Shown here: positions 55,975 to 64,000 of the stretch, piece by piece
Position numbering within the stretch: position 1 is the first letter of the stretch
Layout: the number at the start of each line of letters is the position of its first letter
From: Litoribacillus peritrichatus
Lineage (GTDB): Bacteria > Pseudomonadota > Gammaproteobacteria > Pseudomonadales > Litoribrevibacteraceae
DNA length: 64,000 bases
Reading direction: 5' to 3'
NCBI RefSeq assembly: GCF_039537985.1
Contig: NZ_BAABBN010000004.1
Location: 1,612,001 to 1,676,000, forward strand
Position numbers and translations under genes: made by a program
Notes under the pieces: model-generated
Databases searched by the model: none
What the model was told of the DNA's origin: nothing
The model's input: the letters and a program-made list of their open reading frames with translations, nothing else

Positions 55975-57327
55975 ATGAGCCGACGACCCAACCTTCTCGA
56001 AGATAACATTTCCATTACGTTATTAAAGCTGACCCTGCCAATGACCCTTGGACTGATCAGCCTGATGTGCTTCCACCTTGCCGATTCTTACTTTGTGGGC
56101 CAACTCGGCGTCAAAGAACTGGCTGCGCTCAGTTTCAGCTACCCCATTACTTTTACGTTCATCAGTATTTCCATTGGCTTAGGGATCGGCGTTTCAGCGT
56201 ACGTTGCTCAGGCTCTGGGCCGTGGAACCGACAACCGCGAAAACATGCACATCAGTGCTATTCTGCTGAATCTAATCATTGTTTCTGTGGCCAGTTTAAT
56301 AGGCTACCTGATCAGCCGACCTGTATTCGCTCTCCTTGGCGCCGATGAGGCCATGATTGACCTCATTATGGAATACATCACTCTTTGGTACCTTGCTGCA
56401 CCTTTTTACACCATGATCATGACCATCAACAGCCTGCAACGCGCCGAAGGCAACACCAAGTTTCCGGCCACCATCATGGCCATGAGTTCCATTATAAATA
56501 TTCTACTCGACCCCTTGTTTATATTTGGTGTTGGCGCTTTTGAGGGGATGGGCTTACAAGGCGCAGCCCTAGCGTCCCTGTTAGCTTGGGGAATCAGCTG
56601 GCTGTTTTGTCTCATCTACGTCAATAAACGAGAAAATTGGTTTCAGGGACTGCCAAGCCTCAACCAGTTCAGACACCACTCTGCAAAAATTTTAAACATC
56701 GGTTTACCTGCCGCTGCAGCAAACATGCTTACCCCCATAGCGGGCAGTATTTTAATTGCTATTACTGCTCAATATGGCGAGGCAGCTGTGGCGGCGTTTG
56801 GCGTTGGTAACCGAATTGAATCCTTAGCCATCCTGATGATTCTTGCACTTTCAATGACTCTCCCACCCTTCATCAGCCAGAATTTTGGAGCGAAAAAATG
56901 TGATCGAGTCATAGAAGCCATCAGTGTTACCCGTAAATTTTCAATGGCCTGGCAACTGTTGATTTACCTGTTGCTTCTTGCTCTGGCACAACCACTGGCC
57001 ACCTTATTCAGTGACGCGCCTGAAGTACATAACAACGTCGCAATGGTGCTTTCTATCCTGCCACTTGGCTATGGCGCAATGGGAATCGTGATATTATCGG
57101 CATCCTCGCTGAACGCCCTTTCAAGGCCCAAGCAGGCACTGACCGTCAGCATTATTCGCCTGATCATCATTACGGTTCCGTTTGCCTGGATTGGCGGATA
57201 CCTGGACAACTTCAGAGGGTTATTAATCGGTGTAACCACTGGGTATTTCATAACGGCGTTGATTGCCATTTATATCGTAAACAAAGCAACCAAAGACAAA
57301 ACAGAAGAACAACTCAAGGCAGCATAA
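55975..57327 (+). CDS. MATE-family efflux transporter
   Basis: This 450-residue integral membrane protein has about 12 predicted helices and the duplicated MATE fold, with early motifs KLTLPMTLGLISLMCFHLADSYFVGQLG, NSLQRAEGNTKFPATIMAMSSIINILLDPLFIFG, and the second-half counterpart GLPAAAANMLTPIAGSILIA. These transporters export cationic drugs and metabolites with Na+ or H+ antiport. The subgroup and substrate cannot be predicted. It starts after AAGAAGTAGCAC and is followed after one base by the DUF2489 gene, so the two are translationally linked. Confidence 0.93.
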   Translation: MSRRPNLLEDNISITLLKLTLPMTLGLISLMCFHLADSYFVGQLGVKELAALSFSYPITFTFISISIGLGIGVSAYVAQALGRGTDNRENMHISAILLNLIIVSVASLIGYLISRPVFALLGADEAMIDLIMEYITLWYLAAPFYTMIMTINSLQRAEGNTKFPATIMAMSSIINILLDPLFIFGVGAFEGMGLQGAALASLLAWGISWLFCLIYVNKRENWFQGLPSLNQFRHHSAKILNIGLPAAAANMLTPIAGSILIAITAQYGEAAVAAFGVGNRIESLAILMILALSMTLPPFISQNFGAKKCDRVIEAISVTRKFSMAWQLLIYLLLLALAQPLATLFSDAPEVHNNVAMVLSILPLGYGAMGIVILSASSLNALSRPKQALTVSIIRLIIITVPFAWIGGYLDNFRGLLIGVTTGYFITALIAIYIVNKATKDKTEEQLKAA

Positions 57328-57328
57328 C

Positions 57329-57805
57329 ATGACAACATTGCATTTCGTTTTACTCTTCACAGGCGTACTTATTATTGCCGGGCTTGGGTACTGGGCCTGG
57401 TCTCTGACACAAAAAGTGAAAGAAAAAGAACAAGACATACTCAAAGCCATTAACGAAAAATACGGAAATATCACTGAAAGCATTCGAGTAATTACCAGCG
57501 CTTACGGTGATAACCAAATTGAATTGGTAGAAGCCTCCATTCGATTAAAAGTCTTGCTGGATAACCTGCCTCTGTCTGATGCAGAGAAAGAGCCCTATGC
57601 TGTATTCAGTGTTGTTTACGACAAGGTCGCCCATATACCAACTCATGAGAACTGGAAAGCGCTAAAAAAGAATGAGAAAAAGCAGTACGAAAAAGAAATG
57701 AAAACCATCGAAAAAGATTATCAGGACTTATTTGCAAGTTCAGTAGAAACCCTGAAAGCACATAAGTTTGACTTCACACCCAAAGTTCAATACACCAAAA
57801 AATAA
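57329..57805 (+). CDS. DUF2489-family membrane-anchored protein
   Basis: This 158-residue protein has one N-terminal transmembrane helix (residues 4-26, LHFVLLFTGVLIIAGLGYWAW), then a highly charged helical domain with repeated K/E stretches and the conserved ESIRVITSAYGDNQIELVEASIRLKVLLDNL segment. This pattern matches DUF2489, small bacterial proteins of unknown role that are often near transport genes. It is directly downstream of the MATE gene. A shared function is inferred from context only. Confidence 0.72.
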   Translation: MTTLHFVLLFTGVLIIAGLGYWAWSLTQKVKEKEQDILKAINEKYGNITESIRVITSAYGDNQIELVEASIRLKVLLDNLPLSDAEKEPYAVFSVVYDKVAHIPTHENWKALKKNEKKQYEKEMKTIEKDYQDLFASSVETLKAHKFDFTPKVQYTKK

Positions 57806-57965
57806 TTCTTACAACCTTTTGTCTAACTTCTGTTAGAAAGATATAGGAAGGCTCGCGTGGTTTTCCAAGTTGCTCATATGACTTACCTGCCCTGGGTTCG
57901 ACTCGGATTTATCTTCATACCCTATTTCAGATAGTCTTACCCAAAAAAATGAGCCATAAAAAAAA

Positions 57966-57987
57966 GGAGCTGATTAGCTCCCTTTTT
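57966..57987. terminator. Bidirectional intrinsic terminator
   Basis: GGAGCT-GATT-AGCTCC is flanked by A tracts on the left and CTTTTT on the right. It sits between the DUF2489 gene (+) and the TRAP permease gene (-), just after the stop of the latter. Confidence 0.88.
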
Positions 57988-58002
57988 CAATTCAACAGCA
58001 AG

Positions 58003-60075
58003 TTAACTGGACATATACCAAAGCGGTATATACGCCACAATCAGCAACGCCGTACCCATAGTAACCAGCGGAAGCAGAATCTTCTCATGACGTCGCCAGA
58101 AGGTATTGCCTTCCTGACTTGCCAGCTCTACTTCCCTTTCTCCCACCACTTGTCGGGTTAATAAGTGGTTCAGTGCCACCGGAGGACTCAAATAACCTAA
58201 TTCAAAGGCAACCAAGCAGACCATCCAGAAGTGCAATGGTTCAATGCCACTTTCAAACGCAATCGCCGCTACGGTTGCATTCACCAGAATAACTGCGCCG
58301 TACGGGTCCATGATCATGCCAACAAAGACCAATAAGACCACCAACGCCGTCATTGCTATCCATGGGCTTTCGAACACCTGAGGGAACATCTCCATCACAC
58401 CAGAGCGTTCCATGACCCCACCAATACTGACCGACAACCCCATGACCAGCAACAAAGCACCGATGTGCGCAGTGGTTTCGTTAATGGATGTACGAGTCGA
58501 GTGCTCTATACCACGGTATTCTGGTTCTTCTTCATTTCCTTCAAAGCGCTTACGAGTGAAGTGTTCATACAGCAAGAAGCCCAATAAAATAACCGGTAAA
58601 ACTCGAGGAGCAGAAAACTCATTCAGCGCAGTATCCAACACATAGTGATAGAAAAGCACCACAGACACCAACACCAACACATAAGGCAGGATTGGTTTTA
58701 GCAACCTAAGTGCTTCAGGCAAAGCTTCCGCCATGGGCGCCGGATTCGCCTTTACTGATTTGTCACGGGTAAACCAAACAAAGGCTAAAAACAGAACTGC
58801 TGTAAGAATGAATACTCGATTCCCCCAGAAGAACAGTTCATCGGTTGTTACATCGCGGTTTAGATAGGCAATAATGACCACCAGCAAACAAGGACGTAAA
58901 ACCACCCCCATGCTGCCCGACATCGCGGTTGTCGCTAACGCCAATTGACGCCTCGCTCCCGCTCTTCGTAGCTCCTGATAAATCACCGCACCAACAGCAA
59001 TTACAAAAATACCGGAGGCACCTGTATATGCCGTAGGCACAGCGGCAACCACCACGGCCACAAACGCTAAGAGTTCTGTCGGCATTCTGAATGGACGAAA
59101 TACGTTAAAGACCAAAGAAGCCAAACGGGTATTCTTCAGCATCATACCGGTCCAGACAAACAGACCAAGATTCAGGAACATGTCAGAGAAGTCCATCATC
59201 TTATCTAAATACACACCAATACCGGCGGTATGCCCTTGCAAAATAAAGTAAGTACCGGAAATCAGACACATCTGAGTATACAGAGGGACGGAAAGCATGG
59301 CGTGACCAAAGCCACCGCCTTTCTTAGCGTCTTTCGGAATGTTGAAAAGCTGGTAAAGACTACACAAGGTCAACACCCCAAAGCCAACCACCCAGGCGAT
59401 ATGAATGCCCTCGCGCTCAGCCTCAATAACTTCTTTACCTACGTACGACAAGTTCCAGAAGGCAATCGACGAATAAAACAGCATGCCATTGGCAATGGTC
59501 TGCAATAACGAAGACCAACGATGATCAAACTCAGATTCCATTGGGCGCATGGCAATCTGATGGCGGGATAACGTTGCCGTCGCCGCACAAATAATCACCA
59601 TAAAGGCAAGAATAAATTTCTGAGCCCCCAGACCAAATGCAACAACGTCCGCAATGAAACGCTCAACCGTTCTAAAAATCACGACCGAGGTCGTCATTTG
59701 ATCCTGAATGGACTCATAGGTAGCAAACTTTTCCTGACACAAAGCCTGCGAACGCTCCAAAGACTCTCTCAGCGCCGCTTTATTAACCGGTTCATCGTCA
59801 AATAACCCGAACTCATCTTCTGCCGCTTCCGCCTCTTTTGCAGCAATCAGCTTGGTAAGTTCTGAATCTATGTTTGTGTTCGGATTACATGTAGGCGCAG
59901 ACGGATCGTTACGCAACTCGAAATAACTGTCCCAGGTACTTTGACCCAGTTTGAGTAATTGTGAATGAATATCTGCACTGGTTGTATAAGCAATAACACC
60001 CAACAACAGAAAAAATGCTGGCAGTGAAGATAGCCACTCCTGCCAAGAACGATTGGCAATGCCACCTGTAGACAT
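58003..60075 (-). CDS. TRAP-type transporter large permease (DctM-like, with extended N-terminus)
   Basis: This ~690-residue integral membrane protein has about 15-17 hydrophobic helices. The C-terminal ~430 residues resemble the DctM subunit (e.g. AVPTAYTGASGIFVIAVGAVIYQELRRAG, ATTAMSGSMGVVLRPCLLVV, GMIMDPYGAVILVNATVAAIAFESG, ELGYLSPPVALNHLL). The first ~250 residues include several more helices and a cysteine-containing periplasmic-like loop, and may replace the small DctQ subunit. It should import an organic acid or similar solute with Na+. The frame begins at a GTG (60084), but the ATG at 60075 has AGAGGGTGAG upstream. It is the last gene of the three-gene transporter operon. Confidence 0.85.
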   Translation of the reverse strand: MSTGGIANRSWQEWLSSLPAFFLLLGVIAYTTSADIHSQLLKLGQSTWDSYFELRNDPSAPTCNPNTNIDSELTKLIAAKEAEAAEDEFGLFDDEPVNKAALRESLERSQALCQEKFATYESIQDQMTTSVVIFRTVERFIADVVAFGLGAQKFILAFMVIICAATATLSRHQIAMRPMESEFDHRWSSLLQTIANGMLFYSSIAFWNLSYVGKEVIEAEREGIHIAWVVGFGVLTLCSLYQLFNIPKDAKKGGGFGHAMLSVPLYTQMCLISGTYFILQGHTAGIGVYLDKMMDFSDMFLNLGLFVWTGMMLKNTRLASLVFNVFRPFRMPTELLAFVAVVVAAVPTAYTGASGIFVIAVGAVIYQELRRAGARRQLALATTAMSGSMGVVLRPCLLVVIIAYLNRDVTTDELFFWGNRVFILTAVLFLAFVWFTRDKSVKANPAPMAEALPEALRLLKPILPYVLVLVSVVLFYHYVLDTALNEFSAPRVLPVILLGFLLYEHFTRKRFEGNEEEPEYRGIEHSTRTSINETTAHIGALLLVMGLSVSIGGVMERSGVMEMFPQVFESPWIAMTALVVLLVFVGMIMDPYGAVILVNATVAAIAFESGIEPLHFWMVCLVAFELGYLSPPVALNHLLTRQVVGEREVELASQEGNTFWRRHEKILLPLVTMGTALLIVAYIPLWYMSS

Positions 60076-60165
60076 GAATCTCACCCTCTTCTGAATTCAA
60101 AACCCAGGTCATCCGTGCCCGGGTTTACAACTGAATAATTAAAACCAATAAATTAACGAACCGCT

Positions 60166-61170
60166 TTACTCAAGACCTTCAGCACACTCAGGGCGAGATG
60201 CATCCTGTTTACAGCGGACTTTGTACATTAATTTAAGTGCTTTCGGGTGATAAACCTCATCATCACGTAATTTAATACGTACATCACGAAGCATGTTGTC
60301 ATATCCAGTGGAGTGCTCTTTCGAAAGAGGGTCTACCCAGTACTGAGGTTTAATTTCAGCTTCTGCAGTTTTGATGAGTTCAAACGCTTCATCAAAACGA
60401 CCCATGGAGAAATCACGAGACATCTGGCCAAAACCTTCCGGCATTCTGTCAGAGTGAATAATAATCTGGAAATTCATTTGGGCAATTTTGTAGTTAAAAA
60501 CACCGCCTTCATTACCCAGACCTTTATAAAGCTCTAACGGGGTATAAGCCACAGCCGGAGCATAAGCAATATCAACACTGCCATTATTAAACTTACCGGC
60601 AAATGTTGAAGAAGTCGCCGGAACCACAGAGCCACCTACGTGGCGAACCATAGTCAAAGCCGCAGGATCGTAGTCCTGAGTGGCAATTTTCTTACCCTGA
60701 AGGTCTTTTACATCCTTAACAGACTGATCACGCATGAACAAATAAATAGCACCTGCGGGTAGTACACCGGCCACTTCGTAGCTGCCTTCCTTCATGAACT
60801 TAGCACCTTTAGGAGAGTGCAGAGTCTGAAGAATCAAGCGCAATTGATCATTACTGGTAATTGCGCCCATTGCTTCCAACGTACCGGTAAATTTATTAAA
60901 TTCACGAGCTCGCGTACCCGTTAAAAGTACACTATCACACTGGCCAGCCTTGAAGTCTTCTGCGGCGATTTTTTCATCTGTGTAAGCACGAAGTTCAAGT
61001 TCTACACCGGCTTTCAAGGCAACGGTTTTAGATTCTTTCATTAGATTGAACAGCGGGCCATTAGCGCCAACCGGATCAAATACACAAAAAGAACGCTTTT
61101 CTGCAGCTTGTACAGTGCCCACGGCCATGCTGGCAGCAAAGCCCGCAGCCAAAAGTTTTTTAAATGACAT
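60166..61170 (-). CDS. Periplasmic solute-binding protein of the TRAP-like system (DUF6091-type)
   Basis: This 334-residue protein has a signal peptide (MSFKKLLAAGFAASMAVGTVQA, cleavage before AEKRS). The mature part opens FCVFDPVGANGPLFNLMKESKTVALKAGVELELRAY and contains VAGVLPAGAIYLFMRDQSVKDVKDLQGKKIATQDYDPAA, in the style of TRAP/TAXI-related binding proteins. I recall this group under DUF6091, described as putative solute-binding proteins. It lies between the lipoprotein and permease genes, which fits delivery of a periplasmic ligand to the permease. The ligand is unknown. Confidence 0.75.
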   Translation of the reverse strand: MSFKKLLAAGFAASMAVGTVQAAEKRSFCVFDPVGANGPLFNLMKESKTVALKAGVELELRAYTDEKIAAEDFKAGQCDSVLLTGTRAREFNKFTGTLEAMGAITSNDQLRLILQTLHSPKGAKFMKEGSYEVAGVLPAGAIYLFMRDQSVKDVKDLQGKKIATQDYDPAALTMVRHVGGSVVPATSSTFAGKFNNGSVDIAYAPAVAYTPLELYKGLGNEGGVFNYKIAQMNFQIIIHSDRMPEGFGQMSRDFSMGRFDEAFELIKTAEAEIKPQYWVDPLSKEHSTGYDNMLRDVRIKLRDDEVYHPKALKLMYKVRCKQDASRPECAEGLE

Positions 61171-61229
61171 AACTGATTGCCTCTTTACGACGTTTATCTC
61201 TTGTTTTTATTTATTAAGCTTTTTTATTG

Positions 61230-62249
61230 TTATAGAAGATCATCAATATCAATGGTTTCTACTTTCACTTGATCATCCGGGAACTTACCAAAACGACCCA
61301 TCGGTGTTCTATGGCCGGTTTGCTCTGTCCACATACGATCGGAAATTGAACGAAGAGTAAGGGTTGCGATTCGGTCCAGCATGGCTGCATCTTTACGAAC
61401 AGGCATAGACTTAATTGAAGCAACGTGTGCTCGGATAACATCTTTGACTAACTCAGTATTACCGGCATTCAGAGCCGCTAACGCTTCAAATACATGAGCC
61501 AAACGAACACCATTATTCGCGCCTTGTTTAGAAGATTGGGACAAACGCACCCAGGCGTCCTGACCCTTTGGCATGACGCCCGGAACCATGGTCCAGACCA
61601 ATGCACGGATTGAAGAAGGTACGCCCCACCATTTAGCATCATCCAAACACTCAGCCGCTCTGCCGACTTTGGAGGCTACATCGGTAGGAATACCTTGGTC
61701 AGATAAAGAGGATAATTGACTGTTTAACGCCTGTAGCCCTGAAATCATGCCCATCAACCAAACCAACTGGTCTTCACGGTCGTCCAGATCACCACATTCT
61801 TCGCCAATTTTTACGTCGAAATAAGCCTCCATGTGCTTATAAGCTTTATACTGTCGCTGAGCGGCAATCGCATAAGAGCGTTTTTCCTGCTCTCGGGCAT
61901 CTTCGGCCTCGGATGCGTCACCTGCGCGCACTGCGCGTAAATATGTTAATTCATGATCCCATGCTTTTTGTTCAGCACACGTCGCGGCAGATGAATACAT
62001 CAGCACACCAACGTTATCAGCAGGGTTAGTTACACGACTGAATGACATCAGAAAAGGCGTCATGGCTTCACCAGTAGCACACCCCATTTGAGTATCATCA
62101 ATTGAAAGTACATAAGGTACAGCATGGGCAGCACTGTAGCCTGCCATGGTGTCGCCTGTGGTTTTATAAATAAGATTACAACCTGACCCCATTAAGGCCA
62201 AAGTAACAACTGATACAATTTTTTTCAGCTTGTTATTATTGTTTTTCAC
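61230..62249 (-). CDS. TRAP-associated TatT-like lipoprotein
   Basis: This ~339-residue lipoprotein (signal KKIVSVVTLALMGSGC, lipobox M-G-S-G-C) is helical and TPR-like and begins with NLIYKTTGDTMAGYSAAHAVPYVL. TRAP-associated TatT lipoproteins are helical TPR-like trimers that may hand ligands to the binding protein, and the operon position supports this. The frame has a GTG at 62258 and another at 62249; the second is seven bases after AAGG, so it is used here. It is the first gene of the operon. The family call is likely but not certain. Confidence 0.65.
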   Translation of the reverse strand: MKNNNNKLKKIVSVVTLALMGSGCNLIYKTTGDTMAGYSAAHAVPYVLSIDDTQMGCATGEAMTPFLMSFSRVTNPADNVGVLMYSSAATCAEQKAWDHELTYLRAVRAGDASEAEDAREQEKRSYAIAAQRQYKAYKHMEAYFDVKIGEECGDLDDREDQLVWLMGMISGLQALNSQLSSLSDQGIPTDVASKVGRAAECLDDAKWWGVPSSIRALVWTMVPGVMPKGQDAWVRLSQSSKQGANNGVRLAHVFEALAALNAGNTELVKDVIRAHVASIKSMPVRKDAAMLDRIATLTLRSISDRMWTEQTGHRTPMGRFGKFPDDQVKVETIDIDDLL

Positions 62250-62440
62250 TGCATTCACCTTTGCTAGCTTTAGGGCCTCTCACAGTCCTGCGGAAGCCTT
62301 CTTATTTGGATCGTCATCATACTAACCTCATCTTATGAGCTAAGCATGCGTTTAGACGACATCTTGTCGTTATTTAGCACAAAACAACGATAATTTGAGA
62401 AAGTTATCACATATTAACTAAGATAATTAGTCTTTTTACT

Positions 62441-62842
62441 CTAATACAACCAACCTCCGATAATAAAGCCCATGATTGCAAAGCGACCCACATGAAAACC
62501 ACCGTCAATAAGCCACTGCTTGAAACTGCATTGCGCAAATTGGTAGTTAATTCCCAACGATGCCATCACAAAAAACGCCCCCACACCAGCGCCTTTCAAA
62601 GCGCCAAACCAAGCTGTCGTCTCATGGTATAGCACCAAGCTCAACATGGCCGATGAAAACAATGTTGAAAGAAAGGTTAAGCCAAAAACCCGAACCGGAC
62701 TACCAAGGTTCTGATCGGTATTGATAGCTGCCTCCTTCGCCCAGGCCTCTAAAAATAAGAGGGGCGAATACCAAAGCGCACCAAAAAGAAATGTAGCAAT
62801 GGCCGCCGCAAAAACCGCAATCAGATTGATGTCTAAACTCAT
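62441..62842 (-). CDS. DUF1761-family membrane protein
   Basis: This 133-residue inner-membrane protein has four hydrophobic helices. It begins INLIAVFAAAIATFLFGALWYSPLLFLEAWAKE, where the L-W-Y-S-P-x-L-F motif is the DUF1761 hallmark, and ends GRFAIMGFIIGGWLY. The family has no known function. It starts after GAGGTGGTTGA and is separated from the transporter operon by about 190 bases that contain no further gene. Confidence 0.85.
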   Translation of the reverse strand: MSLDINLIAVFAAAIATFLFGALWYSPLLFLEAWAKEAAINTDQNLGSPVRVFGLTFLSTLFSSAMLSLVLYHETTAWFGALKGAGVGAFFVMASLGINYQFAQCSFKQWLIDGGFHVGRFAIMGFIIGGWLY

Positions 62843-62974
62843 TCAACCACCTCGTACATACCTTCTAGAGTTAGCCATGAAACCAAGATTACACAATGTT
62901 ACCTGAGTTAACATTAAGAAACCTGCGTGATAGCACATTTTTGGATACTCATTTTCTTTTATCAGCAGATAACA

Positions 62975-63006
62975 AAAAGGGCTTCCAAGTAACCGGAAAC
63001 CCTTTT
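62975..63006 (-). terminator. Intrinsic terminator of the cytochrome c peroxidase-like gene
   Basis: AAAAGGGCTTCC pairs with GGAAACCCTTTT (11 of 12 positions). On the minus strand it is followed by TTTTTGTT, 43 bases after the gene stop. Confidence 0.85.
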
Positions 63007-63048
63007 CGTTTAATTTGAACTGATAATTTATAAGCTCAGACGGATAAC

Positions 63049-64000
63049 TTACAGAAAACTCCCATCAGCGTTGACTGCATTGAGCTGAAGTCCATCCGGG
63101 CCAGCGTCTGCCGTATCAGGAATCCAAGGCGCAAGACAAGTGCGGCTTTCAACACAAGGATCGGTAAGCGCTTCCAGGAATGCCACTAACTGATTTACCT
63201 GTTCATCAGACAAAGTAAGGTCAGAAGCAAATTCTTCGGACTCACCTGCAAGCCGATCTGCGTCCAGTTTATCCACCGCTAATAACGAATTCGTCCGAGC
63301 ATCCGGATACAAAGCAGCGCAGCCGGTAACCGTAGTAAATTGCGTCAATTGGCACCAGCCACCATCCACATCAAAGTAATCTGTCACCTGCCCTCTCGGG
63401 TTAGTGTAATGTCTCACCACATCTTCGAGCGTCTGATAAGAACCAGTATGACCGTATGGCGCAGTCGCAGAAATATTCAAAAGTGTTGGGGTTCTGAACT
63501 TATAACGGTCAGCAACATCACCCGTTTCACGCTCTCGGCCAAAATCATCATTACCTGCCGAAGCGTTCACATTACCTTTGCCGTTACCTATTAAAGGAAA
63601 AGCCACCACATGATGGCTTTCGTCAGTGAAGAAGTCGCCGCTATGGCAGCCTGAACAACCTGCACCACTGTCTTCCCGTGCAGTAAAAAATAAGACTGCA
63701 CCCAGTTTTTGTGTTTCCGTCAACGCCGCAGTATTACCTGCAACATAAGCCGACCAAGGCGTATTGGTAAACACCATGGAACGTTCGTACTCGCCTATGG
63801 CTTCGGCAATGTTGTCATACGTTATCAAGGTTGCTGCGTCAGCCGTTGAACTGAATCCGGTTTGGAACTCGGTTAACCAATCGGCATCCCCCTGAAGGCG
63901 AGTTGCCAGAGCCGTTCTTACGGTATCGTTATCATTGCCGGCTTCAAACACATTACCGCGCATTTCTTCGTTCGATGTCACCGGAAAACGGGCCTGCGCC
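63049..64000 (-). CDS. Di-heme cytochrome c peroxidase-family protein, N-terminus outside the window
   Basis: The frame is open through the right edge (the sequence there reads A-R-F-P-V-T-S-N-E-E-M-R-G). The visible ~316 residues contain one C-S-G-C-H heme site, the ETQKLGAVLFF sequence in front of it, a conserved RTPTLLNISATAPYGHTGSYQTLEDVVRHYTNPRGQ block typical of MauG/CcpA-like proteins, and a C-terminal region ending LSDEQVNQLVAFLEALTDPC. The first heme and signal peptide lie beyond the window. It should be a periplasmic peroxidase or MauG-like oxidase. The downstream terminator shows it is the last gene of its transcript. Confidence 0.85.
   Translation of the reverse strand, partial: AQARFPVTSNEEMRGNVFEAGNDNDTVRTALATRLQGDADWLTEFQTGFSSTADAATLITYDNIAEAIGEYERSMVFTNTPWSAYVAGNTAALTETQKLGAVLFFTAREDSGAGCSGCHSGDFFTDESHHVVAFPLIGNGKGNVNASAGNDDFGRERETGDVADRYKFRTPTLLNISATAPYGHTGSYQTLEDVVRHYTNPRGQVTDYFDVDGGWCQLTQFTTVTGCAALYPDARTNSLLAVDKLDADRLAGESEEFASDLTLSDEQVNQLVAFLEALTDPCVESRTCLAPWIPDTADAGPDGLQLNAVNADGSFL

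Overview
The window looks like the chromosome of a marine or halophilic gammaproteobacterium. The evidence is a complete ectoine biosynthesis operon with its own aspartate kinase and EctR-type regulator, a TRAP-type carboxylate-like transporter, a giant DUF4347/Calx-beta/cadherin-like surface protein, a gammaproteobacterial-style 4.5S RNA, and many small domain families common in the Oceanospirillales/Alteromonadales range. This placement is inference; no rRNA gene or other taxonomic marker is present.

Layout. 1-3.5 kb: the end of a VF530-like gene, a pterin-4a-carbinolamine dehydratase, a molybdopterin oxidoreductase and a DUF695-like protein. 3.5-9.5 kb: an ectABC operon that continues into a DksA/TraR-like zinc-finger gene, ask_ect and a membrane-anchored TPR protein; it is divergent from ectR, and an EctR-like palindrome lies in front of ectA. 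9.5-11.7 kb: a small secreted protein, a YebC-family regulator and a secreted orphan. 11.9-33 kb: an unusual surface-associated block of two phage-tail-collar (microcystin-dependent-protein-like) paralogues, a formyltransferase-like protein with an altered catalytic site, a methyltransferase-like protein, a GNAT acetyltransferase, a beta-propeller-like protein and a ~15.6 kb gene for a giant repetitive surface protein. That gene contains two runs of N and ends in a beta-barrel tail. 33-37.4 kb: a sulfotransferase, then a LysR regulator divergent from a VOC protein and an Old Yellow Enzyme. 37.9-41.4 kb: an 1176-residue protein of unknown function.

41.5-53.2 kb is AT-richer accessory DNA. It holds a three-gene cassette (2-hydroxyacid dehydrogenase, ThDP enzyme, Gfo/Idh/MocA oxidoreductase), a frameshifted REP-associated/IS200-like transposase, an intact IS1595-family element, and a module that resembles a polymorphic toxin: a 5'-truncated secreted carrier, a PD-(D/E)XK-like nuclease, an ankyrin protein and a small acidic protein. 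56-bp direct repeats bound this module, and each carries an IS1595 end. A secreted orphan follows.

53.3-64 kb returns to housekeeping-like content: 4.5S RNA with a clear sigma70 promoter, an MBL-fold lipoprotein and AarF/UbiB-like kinase pair, a MATE exporter with a DUF2489 protein, a TRAP-type transporter operon (TatT-like lipoprotein, binding protein, large permease), a DUF1761 membrane protein and the 3' part of a cytochrome c peroxidase-like gene.

The strongest candidates for something undescribed are the collar/formyltransferase/methyltransferase/giant-adhesin neighbourhood with its adhesin-barrel fusion, the truncated toxin-immunity module between IS-derived repeats, and the ectoine operon extended by a DksA-like and a TPR gene.
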